Shown here: piece after piece, positions 12,559-24,156 of the stretch | Layout of the letters: every line of letters begins with the position of its first letter | Position numbering within the stretch: position 1 is the first letter of the stretch | NCBI GenBank assembly: GCA_950106755.1 | Contig: OX467083.1 | Span: 36,203,029-36,267,028 of the forward strand | Reading direction: 5' to 3' | Length of the DNA: 64,000 nucleotides | DNA from: Climacium dendroides | Lineage: Eukaryota > Streptophyta > Bryopsida > Hypnales > Climaciaceae | Program-made: the position numbers and the translations under genes | The notes under the pieces: generated by a model | Told to the model about the DNA's origin: nothing | Seen by the model: the letters and a program-made list of their open reading frames with translations, nothing else | Database searches by the model: none

Positions 12559-15500
12559 TGAAATAAAATTACATGAAGTAGAAAAGTGTATTTCAATTGT
12601 TGTTGTGGCTTTTGTGTTTGAAGTGAAGAAAGTGACAATGCTTCTATGCAAGCTATAGGAGTAGGAGCATAGGAGGCTAGAACATGAAGAAATAGTGTTT
12701 ATTAGATTTTTTTAAATGCTTATGTTTTGTTAGGTTTCTATGCAATTTATGATGTGTTGATGATTATATTGTTTACAGAGTGCAGCAGTACAACATTGGA
12801 AGTCACGAAATGAAAAAGTAGCATTCCTTTTTTACACGTTGTGACATTATGTATATCATCTTATTTGTTTTGTTTCTGCAGGATTTGAGGGAGAGCAATG
12901 AAATGAAGAAGTGCTATGTCGGAAAGGCAATAGGTATGGCAATCGTCTAATTAAAAAAAAGCATAGATTGAATTTAGGGGAAATTTTGTGGATGTGTTTG
13001 ATAATCCCCTTTCTACATGCTAGGGTTGTATCATACAAAGTTCACATGTTGTAGACCTTCTAAGCACTGCTTGATGAAATTCATGAAGTTTTGGTGAGGT
13101 TTTGTAATTCATGTACAAAAAATGTACATGGAATTCTGAGATTTGGAGAGGTTGGGAACTTACTAAGGAATTAGGAAGTGTTTGTCAATGATTTGTTCAT
13201 GATTGGTGAAATTCGACGAAGTTGCTTTAGGAGGACATTAATGAAACTTAATGATTGTAAAGTTTCTATGAATGAATAGTTGATGATGATGAAGGTATGT
13301 AACCTAATTGTGTTTAGATCCAACATAATTACATTTGCAATGACCGTTTCATTTTCAAGGTACCCATTGTAGATGTTGTAAATGTTGTACTAAACAAGTA
13401 CCTTTTGTGTTCGTGTCCACGAGGATTGAACTTAATAGAATGATATTGACGTCCATCAATTATCTTCCTTGGAAGAAAAAAGAGGATTAGATGCTAGAAA
13501 TAGAAAAACTGTGAATGGAGATGTGGTTTTAGAAATTAGTTATGTATGACTACTTGAATCCCGTGAAGAATATATGGAGGTTTGTCAAGTTTGTAGTCCA
13601 AATTTCATAGACAAAGTTGTATAAAAAAATTAGAAGAGGTTCCTAATGTTATACTTTTGTAAGACTTATTTAAAGCGTATATTGAGGGTAGTGCAGGTAT
13701 GACATGTAAGGGAAAAATAGCAAACCTTTGAATATTTTTTGTAATGAATTTATGACTAGTGTATTGTAGAAGAGGTAGGTTGTACAATGCAAAGAATTTG
13801 TTTAATTGTTTTGGTGAAAATAGGAAAGTAATTGCTATGTCTAAAGAAGAGTATGAAAATTCTAATGAGATGGCATATAGACATGTAGTGTACATACTAA
13901 TATCACGAAATGTCAGTGAATAACAATATGTATATGTGAAACCCTTGAGGTCTTTCATTGTTTTGTTAAAGACCATCATTGCATTGTAGAGAAGAAGGCT
14001 CATATTTTTTCGTATATTAGGTGAAGGGTAGGATAAGTAGGCAAATTGTAATGACATACTACTTACTGTTGATGTAGATGGAAACAATGATTATTGCGTG
14101 CATATGGCTATGCAACTTAACATGTGAATTTTCTGGATTCTTTTCCTGCAGACCTCGTATGCATTGTAGTGAAGAAGGCAGTGTTGGTGATGAAGGGTCC
14201 ATTGATGGCCATGAGAAAACAAGAATGGAAATATAGATGGATTACTGAATTCTGAAGTGCATCTAAATGGAGTCTTTTATTGAGGGTGGAGTTGCAGCAA
14301 TATAGTCTTGCATACATATGTAATGATGTTGTCATGTTTCAATTCAAGTGTAGGAGGTGCATAGTATAGGATCCTAGTTGGAAAGATAGAGCCCTTTGTG
14401 CTTTAAAAAATAGAATGATAAGATCAAGCAATGCTTGCAATGGCATGCAATGCATGCTAAATATTTAGGGTTACAAGAAATTTGTAGGATTACAGATGTT
14501 GGAGATTATTTCCCACTAACAAAGAAGTGCCAATCATTATGTTAAAGCAAACATATTGCTATAAAATGAAATAGTACTTTATATTAATTTTTGTGAACAT
14601 TGTCTTATGTATGTCAATGTTTTATTGTTAGTGAGAAAGATTAAACGGGATGCAATCAAAGTTGTCGTGTTAATCATAACATGTTTGCATTAAATTGTAT
14701 TGTTTGAAATTATAGTTGCTGTTGAACGTCACGTTGGGGAACGTGAAATTTTTTTGTACAAATAATAATAACGTTTTTATTAATGCAGAATTACATTTTC
14801 AAAAATAGAGAACTGTGTTTTCAGGAATATGGTAGCATTTGTAAGAGCATAACTACATTGTTTGAAACACAGTCATTAATTTTGCCCAACGCGTTAGGAC
14901 AAAATCCCATCTTGACATGTGGCAAACAGGATCATAAGAGTCCACGTGTACAAAAATATAGCACAACAGATGTTTGCCATCTAGTGGAAATCATTCCACG
15001 TAGGACGCCTTATTATATCCAACCTCTTTGAAACACAAAAAGAAATTACACGTGGACAATGACAGCGTGGACAAACTGCGTTTCTCTGAACAATGTAAAC
15101 ATTCACATGAATGTAAAAAATGGGCACAACACTGGAATTCTGGCTTGTTCTCAATAAAATCCATATGATACTTTCCTGTTCGCCAAAATCATTTACACAA
15201 ATGTATTTTTCGTGTTCCGAAGGCGTTTTTCCTAGCACGTTTTTCTTCTAATGTATGAATAAATTTGGTATGTAGGTATTTGAATAGTTGATCTACATTT
15301 TGGTAAAGTTTCAAGCTATTGTCCATCATTTATGCTAAACTAGGGGGGTGCACTTAGTTCTACTACAACAAACCACGTGCAAACAAGTGGTTTCTAATAA
15401 ATTTTAATTTTAATTTCAAATTTTAAGCATTGTTTACTAATGACTATAGGATTCTACTCCCAAAATTTCAAACTCAAATAAAATATGGAATGATTTCTAG

Positions 15501-16130
15501 AAGAGGTTAAAAATGCACTAAAATGGCATGTTTTTTTAACTAAGATATTTTTAGAGAACACATTTAGATGACCATTGCATCAATATTCAACTCAAAATGA
15601 ACTTTCAATAGAGAGTTATTTTTAGGAATTTTTTGTTCATTTTTTAAACAATTTTTTCTTATATAGTATAGGGGTGTGAAAGTTATTTTTCAATTCTACA
15701 GTGTCTCTTTTTACTTCAAAATTTTATAACTAATTATTATTAACAAATAAAAATATCAATAATTCAAAACATAAACTTTTAAAGTAGGAAAATCTATTCA
15801 TATTTTTTCATTTAATTTTATTTAAAATTCAAAAAGTATATAGGGGGTCAAAAGTTTTGTTCACATATGGGTTTTTATGGACAATTTAAGTGACCCCCTT
15901 GAGATGCTAGATCAAACCTAGATATGACAATTTCTAAAGTAATGTAAGAATTATAAGATAGGAATTTGAAAAAAAGGAAATTTGAAAATAGGCTTAGGGA
16001 TATTAGGGTTATTTGAAGGTATAAGAGATTATTTGTAAATCATTTCTATAGCAAAAGTCCTATAATGCTATTTGAAATTTACTTGCAAAACATTGTGACA
16101 ATGCTAGATGTGACATAATTAAGGCTTGTA
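12559..16130. other. Gene-free stretch with decayed coding-like DNA
   Basis: From about 12850 to 14550 the plus strand shows short open pieces separated by stops and shifts, for example near 13657-13920 with MSKEEYENSNEMAYRHVVY, and possible intron borders such as TTTCTGCAG near 12882 and TTTTCCTGCAG near 14150. It reads like an old broken gene or transposon ORF, but no family was recognised. The 160-codon minus-strand frame at 13605-14087 is taken as its antisense shadow. The rest is AT-rich and featureless. Confidence 0.35.
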
Positions 16131-16401
16131 TCACAAAGTTTAAACCCTACGGTTTGTCAATAGTTATCATATGGTTATTGTTATTTCATAGGTTCGCATG
16201 TTATTTACAATTTATCGCATCATTATGATGCATTACTTTGCATTGTTACAATGTAATTGCAAGTAATGCATTGTAACGATGCAATAACAATGTGAAGTAA
16301 TGCATTGTAATGATGTGATAAATTGTAATTAACGTGCGAACCCATGAAACAATGATAACCACATAATAATTGTTGACAAATTATAGGGTTTAAACTTGTG
16401 A
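16131..16401. mobile_element. Foldback MITE, about 271 bp
   Basis: The two halves are long imperfect inverted repeats. The left half runs TCACAAAGTTTAAACCCTA to about 16255. The right half returns as TAGGGTTTAAACTTGTGA. Shared internal blocks include GGTTCGCATGTTA/TAACGTGCGAACC and CAATTTATCGCATCATT. TA flanks both ends (16129-16130 and 16402-16403). Length and structure fit a foldback or TA-target MITE. There is no coding capacity. Confidence 0.75.
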
Positions 16402-16403
16402 TA

Positions 16404-17290
16404 TGGTGTATTTTGTAAATTCTCATTATTTTAACTTTAGTACTATTTGAAATCTTATAAAATTCTTAATGAAATACAAAACCTCTCTTATGTGTTACAT
16501 ATGCCCTAGATGTACCACACATATATCATCAATCAACACCTTATATATTACATTCAATATCCCCAAAGCATCAAACAAATACTTCTAACATTAAACCAAA
16601 TCATATATACTTACTACCAAGTGTTCACTTCAAACCAACCATCCCCCATTTCTCCTACCATAACAAATTACCACCACTATTTACACACCTACTCCTACAT
16701 TTTTAACTTTTTAATCAACAATAAAACAACACATAATTAATTCACACTCCAAATAAATACATCCTAACATGCACACTAAATGAATTTGAAAAATTCAACC
16801 AAAATTAATAGGCTGTTAATTCAAGCTAACCAAGTTAATTTTCTCTCTCTCTCAATCTCTTTCAACTCTTGCACTAAAGTAGCATCACCTAATTTTAATA
16901 CCTTTCATTTTCCAACACCTAAAAAATTACCTTAAATGAATACTTTCATAACTCAAAAACATCACAACTTTTTGAAAACAACCAATGAGAGGTGAGAAGT
17001 TATTTGAAGCAATCAATCATACTTGAGACATTTCATTTTAAGGGTGTTCATCGAAGGTGAGTTTAGTCTTATGTGTAAATTATCCTTTGTTTTCAACTTA
17101 AAAAATTTGTAAAATATTATTAGAGCATTGAAAAATTATGAAACCACTTGGATTGCATTTTTCTTGTTTGCGTTTGCTAGTAACCTCTAGTAACCTCATC
17201 AAATTTTTTTGTCACTCAAACTTTTGAGATAGTGGGACTAGAAAAAGTGTTGCTTTTAGGGTGTTGTTACCTTATTTGAACTCTTTCACA
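16404..17290. other. AT-rich spacer before the transferrin locus
   Basis: Short chance frames only; the 76-codon plus frame at 16510-16740 has a composition typical of AT-rich noise. Base composition changes sharply to GC-rich at about 17320. Confidence 0.5.
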
Positions 17291-17319
17291 AATTGAATTA
17301 CCTTGCCCAGTGGAATATA

Positions 17320-17815
17320 AATATAGACTGCAGGATGTCATCTTCCGTTTCTACTGTGGATCTGGGTAGGTGTGCTGAATCGTTGGCGTCCCGGATGCTC
17401 CGACATGGCAACGGCCTACTCCATGAGCTTGTGTCCACCATGCGCTCTCCGACTGTGAGCTCGAGCCCGCAAGTTGCCGACGCGCTCCCCGCTTCCACCG
17501 CACTTCCAGATGCGCACCCGTCTTCTGCTCGCCACGCTCTGCTGGAACCCACACTCTATATGGACGATCGTCCTCAAGAATCTGCCCGTACGGGCTCCCG
17601 TACACCCGTAGTCCGGAAGGTACAACTGCCCCTACGGATGAGAACAATCGCCGGTTGACTTGCACTTCCTGAATGGTCGCCCCCCGGGCCCGTTGGGTAT
17701 CGAGTGAGGAAGCTGGCATGGGGAATTGGGGATTCGACTGGGGACTGGGGATACAGAATAGGCTGAGCTTCCAGGACGACGTATATAAGCACAAGCCACT
17801 GCTCCTCTAGTTTAT
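17320..17815 (+). promoter_or_regulatory. GC-rich upstream region and TATA box of transferrin gene
   Basis: A GC- and CpG-rich block precedes the transferrin gene and is open in several frames on both strands, as expected from composition alone. A good TATA box, GTATATAAGC, lies at 17781-17790, 126 bp before the start codon; transcription would then begin near 17815. There is no ATG between that point and the start at 17908. A short block here (GTCCGGAAGGTACA ... CGGATGAGAA, 17611-17643) recurs upstream of the broken tandem copy at 21718-21743. Confidence 0.6.
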
Positions 17816-17907
17816 CATTCCCCTGGACCGGCTTGCTCGATTGATTGCTGCAGTTTCTTTGCTTTCAATTGCAAGCGCTGCGTTGGGGAGTTCAGTGGTG
17901 CGCAGTC

Positions 17908-19594
17908 ATGGCGGGCGTGGCGTTCTTGCTGCTGGCTTCCAGCTTCTTCGTGGGCTCGGTCTTGGCGCAAGCGCCAGCTCAAGCTCCAGCGGCTGCAGCT
18001 GGGAGTGAGTGCATTGAATTCGTCGCTGATCGAGAACCTAGCTTGAAATTGATATGGGAAGCTCATGTACTGGATGGTGTTGAGGTGTGCATGTACCCAA
18101 CTAATGCATGTTCATCTCGGTAGCTCGTGGCGCTGATGATTGTTCGACCATGTTCAGGTTGGGTTTGGTGTGTGAGCTCGGCCGATGATAAACCTGTCTG
18201 TGATCAGATGACTGCGCTTCTGGCCATAATTGAGACCTCCGGCGCCCACAGGCATTCTTGGTAAGTCAGAGCTAGTCTCTCTCCGCCTTGCTAGTTCAAG
18301 TGTCAACTGCCCTGAAGTTCGGGAGTCAGTAGGAGCCTGGGACCTATTAATTATAACGGAACCGACGTTCCTTACTATATTCAATGGAGTTCGGTATGCT
18401 ACTTAGCGAATATTATATTGTCCTTTCAGGGTATGGTGATGTGCAAGTACACTTGTCAATTAGTGTTATCTGACTCGTTTACATAATGCAGCGTTCTTGG
18501 AACGGACGAGGAGGACTGCATGAAGAGGATTAACGCAGGGACCTCGCAATTGGGTGTGTTCGACGGAAGTTTCATCGACACCGCTGCTGGAACGTACTCC
18601 TTGAAGCCCATTCGCACGGAAGGCTCGAGCGCGGGACTTGACAACCAGTACTACGCTGTGGGCATCGTGAAGAAGACTGCTTGTCCCGGAAAGTTGGCCG
18701 ACCTCAAGGGAAAGCGCTCATGCCACAGTGGCTACGGAAGGAGTGCTGGTTGGACTCTACCAATCTCGGCCCTCATTGAAGCCAACATAATTCCAATCGT
18801 CTCCAAGTAAGCTCAGTTCCATTATTTGATGACTCCAATAAATGTTTAGTTTGGAATCCATTAGAGAAAGCGATGCGGTCAATCAACTCTGGTGTGGTTT
18901 TATTTGCAGGACTCCTGCGAATAATGACATTGAGTCTGTGACGGCCTTCTTCTCCAAGACGTGTGCTGCTTCGGCAACTCCAGAAAATTCCATCTGCACT
19001 GCCTGCAGAAACACTACTGGTTGCACAACGTCTGATGAATTCTACGACTACGAGGGAGCCTTCCGGGGCGTCGTGGAGGACAGTTGCGACATAGGCTTCA
19101 CAAAGTTCACGATTGCGGCCGAGTATGCTCTGGGTGGACCCAAGGCCCAAGCCTGGACTGGATTGGAAGCTCCGTCTGCGTACGGGCTCGTCTGCAGCTC
19201 CGGCACCGGGCCTGTCTGCTCAGACATCTCCAGCTACGCCACTTGCAACTTCGGCTCTGCTCCCCCTCACACCATCATGGTTGCTGGAACTTACTCCCAG
19301 ACCGAAATCAACGAGTTCAATGTGGTTATGGACCTCGCGAACTCCAACGCTGAATTCAACGACCTTTTCTTCTCCGGGAAGAACACCGCTGGAGCCATCT
19401 TTTCGTCAGATGCCACGAAGACGTTGACCTACAACGGAACTGCTGTGGCTTTGACTTCGAGCATCAACGCCGCCAGGGCTACCATCACGAGGGTGAATGA
19501 GACTCCCACTGAGGTCAGCGGCGCCTCCGCCATCGCGAAGAGTGGACTGCTGGTCATTGCTTCCGTGGTTGCGTCAATGTGGATGCTCTGCTAA
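17908..19594 (+). CDS. Single-lobe GPI-anchored transferrin-like protein
   Basis: Four exons: 17908-18004, 18158-18260, 18492-18806 and 18910-19594. All have GT-AG borders, and the phases close to 1200 nt (399 aa). Residues 1-20 are a signal peptide (MAGVAFLLLASSFF...), followed by an Ala/Pro/Gln linker and one transferrin lobe (about 34-365). It opens with WVWCVSSADDKPVC and contains QYYAVGIVKK, KRSCHSGYGRSAGW and DYEGAFRG. By alignment to the human N-lobe from memory, the iron ligands are Asp91, Tyr120, Tyr219 and His292, with anion-binding Arg150 and Ser146 in place of Thr. The C-terminus has small residues, then a hydrophobic tail ending MWMLC, typical of a GPI signal. N-glycosylation sequons occur at NTT, NGT and NET. 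Inferred role: cell-surface ferric-iron binding or uptake, as for algal transferrin-like proteins. A broken copy lies 2.3 kb downstream. Confidence 0.9.
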
Positions 19595-21166
19595 GGGGCT
19601 GACTCGAGCTTGTAGCGAGCAGGCCGGGATGCCATTCAATTCTGTTATACAGAGGTAAGAATTGCGATTATCTGGGAAACTGGGGCAGAGAATACCGGTC
19701 GTTGAATCGGTATCGGGCGTGAAAGTAGGAAAGCCTGCCACAGTGGAGATTTCCGTGAAAATGGCACAATAAGAGAGCTGTAGATTTAATGAGTTCTTAC
19801 TTCTTAGTTTGCAATCTGCATGGGTCCAATGTTAGTGTGATGCTAGAATCGGAGAATCCTTTCAGGGTTGCTTCGGAGTGGACATGTTACTTCAATTCCT
19901 TCGTAGGTGAATCGTAGCGGAGCTTCTGTTGATTATGCCCAGCTGATAAATAGTGACCAGTTAGTATGGCGTTTCTGTCCCGTTGTGGGCGTGAGCACTT
20001 TCAAGCTTCTCCAACTACTTTGTGAGGGAAATTGAGTGCTCTTTGTAATAATACTACTATGCATGGACCTCATCTTTTCATTGTAAGTCGATTGCAAATT
20101 GCCCTGTCCAAGTTGCTTTCCAATTTGTTTTTGATTTGGTATTACATCTTTGACACCTAATCGTGAGCGGTTCATCTCGGCGCTCAAGCTTCAGCTTCCA
20201 AAAAAGTCGACGTATCAGTTCATGCCATATCCCAGCCATTTCAAATTGAAACCTCCTCTGTTTGGAAACATGTGCACAGCTCAGATATATACATGATCGT
20301 TCCAATTGGTGTGGGACCACGTACCCACTGCGTACGTAGACTTATCCCACAGTGGATAATAAATGAGCTGACTACGTTAGTTGAGTTTGTGGGAATACAG
20401 CGGATAATTTAGTAGCACAGTGAAGACAAGGTGCTTTCATGTTCAATTGAAATTTATTTAGCACCTTCCTTCATTTCATTGCAGAGAAATATAGTAAAAA
20501 GTCCCCTTGTTACTTTCACTACTTTGCCTCTGAAAATTCACAATGATATTGGACTTTAGAAACACAGACTGTACACTGTGCCTCCATTACCTTTAATTAT
20601 TAACCATATTTTTATTTTGTTATGTGCAGACAGAGTAGTAATCATTTCTTTAAAATAATATTCAATTCCGATTTACATTCAACCCTTTGTATTAGTGTGA
20701 TGTACGTCCTTTCACTCCTTTAATTTGTTTCGATGGGAAAATATAACTTTGCCAAAATCATGAAAGGAGGTTAATTTGAATGTCTCCTTATTTCTATATC
20801 TGCACAATGGCAGTTCCACTACTGGGGCTTAAACAATCCTTCATGTCCATAAGCCCTAAGAGAGCCTGAGTGGTACCATGGGGAATATTGATCTGGCCCG
20901 AGCTTTTGAGGCAAATGAATCATCTCTTGAGAAGAATCCAAACAGAAGATCTTTACTTATACAAGTTTTCTTTCCTTCAATTCCCATCTCTACATGAACT
21001 GATTACAAACCCTGCACGAAAATCATGAAGCGTAGAGTGATCAAGTTTCAACTTACTTGGATTCACTTCACTCATTTTGTATTGTTCCCACATTAAACTC
21101 CTGATAACGTTCACCACTCGATCACCCACTGGACTTTGGCTTTCGTAGAGGTTAAAAAGGTCCATC
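19595..21166. other. Spacer between the transferrin gene and its tandem copy
   Basis: The start is the 3' UTR of the transferrin gene. The rest shows only short frames on both strands, none recognisable. Moderately AT-rich; no repeat structure was noticed. Confidence 0.5.
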
Positions 21167-21329
21167 ATGTCATACACGATCAAAATTTACATTCTGAGAG
21201 AATCACTCAATATTCCATCAAGCTCAGTATCAAAAAACGAGCAAGCACTTACGAAGGCAATCGCTACCACCAAGAAATTGTTATGTTCTTTTAAAACAAA
21301 CAACGGGACCTTCGTTGCATCTAAAATCT

Positions 21330-21830
21330 TCACTGATGATCATGCATGTTGCGGATCAGGATCAGGATCTTCCGAAGGCCACAAACGGCCAGGCACAATT
21401 GGAGCCGACCCATTCGCTGTCGCGAAATGCGCCACACGGAACTGCATTGCACCTTCGGCGGTACAGGCCTGCCCCCAATCCCACATGGCCAGCACCTACT
21501 CCCGAAGGCTCGTGGATGCGGAGTGCCTCCCTTGTGCGCTGCAGATGAGTCCCACTGCGGGCGAGTTCCGGACTTGCTCCACCCCTTTGTCAGCCACAGC
21601 AACTTCACCGAGTCTAAAGATCTCGACTTGCCAGGTAGCCGGGCTGCAGAGGTGTCGTTACTCAGAAGATTCGGGGACCGAATCTACAACCTGGGGAACA
21701 ATTTCAGGGCCGGGTACGTCCGGAAGGTACACTTCGGATGAGAAACGGACGGACGGGTGGTACTACGAATGTAACTTTTCGCGGATGCAAAGTTTGGATC
21801 TCGTCACGGATGGAAAGTTCTGACTTTTGA
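21330..21830 (+). other. GC-rich open segment upstream of the broken transferrin copy
   Basis: A GC-rich island resembling in composition the one before the intact gene. It shares the block GTCCGGAAGGTACA/CGGATGAGAA with 17611-17643. A 218-codon plus frame (21167-21823) passes through it and is Cys-rich in part (CATRNC, CLPCALQ). No family was recognised and competing frames are open as well. It is most likely the decayed promoter side of the duplication rather than a gene. Confidence 0.35.
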
Positions 21831-21844
21831 CCCGTTCTATTGTG

Positions 21845-23146
21845 CCTGGGCTCAAGGGCCTGCAGCTGCGCCAGCGAGATCAATTAGTGAGTGCCATGGC
21901 CTCTTGCATTTCGAATTTAATGTCCTTGAACACTTTGTCTATGTGATCATTAATGTGATTGTCATGATCTAATGGCTACTGAATTTGTTACTGATGTTGC
22001 CGTTTCTTGAACAAGCTGGACGTGATGTGTTGCCGATGCCACCGATAAACCAACTTGTGATGAGATGACTGCATTTTTGGCCACAATTGAGACCTCTGGT
22101 GCGCACACACATTCTTGGTAAGTCGGTGCCTGTCCCGGCCGAGAGTCTGTTTCAGATAGAACCATGACTAGCTGACCAATCTTAGCGATTTTTGACTTGA
22201 GTTGTGAGCAATCTGTGTGTTGATCTTCTCGTAGAGAATGCAATGTTGTGGAAACTGGATTCTGTAAATACATGTAAGAATCACGTTGTTTGGTTCTATT
22301 TTCAGATTCTAGCTTTTAGAAACCAACTTCCAACGGATATTTCGTTAAAATGGCAACATTCCACAAACTTGCACTTTTAGGTTTACACCATGTGGTCTGA
22401 AATTTAAACCGGCCCTAGACTTTAGACCATGCGATCTGAAATCTATACCAGTCCTACAAAATGAATGGAAAAATGGCGGAAGAATAGCGTCATTTTAACG
22501 AAATATTCGGTATGTAGAGTCATGACTATGGTGTTTCGAGTGTGCGATTAAACTAATGCATGCATTCAGCGTGGTGGGAGCTAGCGGAGAGGATTGCATG
22601 CATGAAGAAGATAAACGCAGGCGCGCGAAGTGCGATTCGGAGTGTTCGACGAAGGTTTCATCGACACCGCTGCTACGACATACAGCTTCAGGCCCATTCG
22701 CACGGAAGGCACCAGCATGGGGCTTGACAATCAGTACTACACTGTGTGGGATCGTGAAGAAGACTGCTTGCCCTGGAAAGTTGGCCGACCTCAAAGGAAA
22801 CCGCTCATGCCACAGTGGCGCAGCGCTGGTTGGACCCTTCCCATCGCCACCTTAGTGGATCTGAACATCATCCCTATCTCCAAGTAAGAGGGCAACGCCC
22901 TATGCACAGCCACGCCATTAAAGTAATTAAAATTCGAAATTGATTGTACTTATATATGATTGAGTAATTGAATAGTTGATTGAATATTTCCGCTGATTTA
23001 TTAATATTGTTAACAGCCAGCATCATTGGCGCCAGAGCTACCTTGAAGACGGTGAATGAGACCCCCACTGAGGCGAGCTGGACCACCCCAGAGGGGGGAG
23101 CAATCATCATCGCCTCTGTGATGGTGTCAATACGGATGCTCTGCTA
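21845..23146 (+). pseudogene. Broken tandem copy of the transferrin gene
   Basis: The remnants keep the exon order of the intact gene. A weak exon 1 remnant (CTCAAGGGCCTGCAGCTGCG) lies near 21850. The exon 2 remnant at about 22015-22117 matches GACAAACC... strongly, but the second Trp codon of WVWC has become TGA. In the exon 3 remnant (about 22570-22886), a GCAT duplication at the DCM site, a further shift after QYYTV and a deletion in the CHSG...SAGW segment break the frame. Exon 4 has lost its entire middle, including the regions of Tyr219 and His292. Only the tail remains (23017-23146, TVNETPTEAS ... RMLC). It cannot make a working transferrin. The clean splice donors (GTAAGT after exons 2 and 3) suggest fairly recent decay. 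Confidence 0.88.
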
Positions 23147-23578
23147 GCCCTAATCATACAGGAGACCATTTAACTTGACCGGCCTGTTCGACTTCTAATA
23201 AATTTCTTCACCACGGCCTGTGGATTGAGCAACTTTGCTCTCTGGACTTTGAGAAGCTACTTTGTGAGCCGGTTGCAGAATTAAGTACTTGGATGATAGG
23301 TACTTCTGCAGGTTGTGGATTTCTTCAATGGAGCAGAGTTTTAAATAGGGTTTTTAATTTGCAGTCTGGATACAAGGTGCCTGCATATTCAACATGACTA
23401 CGCAATAAAATTCGTTCTTAGAGTTGTAAAATATCTATCATATTCATCACAGTCGGAATTCCACGCTCATGGTAAAGGCTTTTCAACAAGGAATTAGTGC
23501 AATTTTGGAATTGCATATCCCGTAACTGAAACCGGGGTAGTGTTGAGTTGCTTTCATTCTGTATTGGTTGTATGGTGA

Positions 23579-23579
23579 T

Positions 23580-23616
<37 letters not shown>

Positions 23617-23626
23617 CACACACACA
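23579..23626. repeat. Compound (CA)n(TA)n(CA)n microsatellite
   Basis: About ten CA, eight TA and five CA dinucleotides in direct succession. Confidence 0.9.
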
Positions 23627-24075
23627 GTACATGTGTGTGATTTCATGTGACGAATTGGGAGCTCACAGAGGAATAACCTAAAATGTTGCAAATTGAGGTG
23701 TTTATGGATTGTGTTTTGCATAAATCGGTGTTGGACCTGATTCTTAATAACTTGTGTACTACAAATGATTTTCCAGAGACTATGAGCATGGGACTGCTGA
23801 AGGATGGTAAAAGTGACTTGGAGGCCTGGTTTGAAAAGCTTGGTGTCAAGAATTCCTCTGTTAGAGGTAAGTAGGAAGGTATTGGCGAAACATTAGGGTT
23901 AAGGTGTTCTTCATTACAGTGGTCAGTACTCAAGGAGTTTCTTGTTTTTTATATTTGCAGTTCGAAGCTCACAAGACTATTTTTCTTGGAAAGATAAGGA
24001 GTACGTTATAAGGTGAAAGGAGTGCAGCAAGTTCCGATGAGCGCTTGCCTGTCTTGCTGGACGCTCCATTCTTCA

Positions 24076-24156
24076 AACCAGAATAATTACTTCGTAGTCT
24101 CTATTTTGATGATTGACAGGTATGAAGTCAATCATCAAAATAGAGACATAGGCTGG
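24076..24156. repeat. Inverted repeat with 21-bp perfect arms
   Basis: The arms 24097-24117 and 24127-24147 are exact reverse complements (left arm starts GTCTCTATTTTGATGATTG) around a 9-nt loop. A second short stem, AAACCAG/CTGGTTT, lies outside them. It could be a small inverted duplication or a hairpin RNA; nothing else supports a transcript. Confidence 0.6.

Noticed and set aside
13605..14087. 160-codon minus frame
   Set aside because: Antisense to broken coding-like DNA on the plus strand; residue use fits complementary AT-rich sequence.
17293..17794. Overlapping open frames of 69-147 codons on both strands before the transferrin gene
   Set aside because: GC-rich DNA leaves several frames open at once; none matches a family, and the TATA box and leader of the transferrin gene explain the region better.
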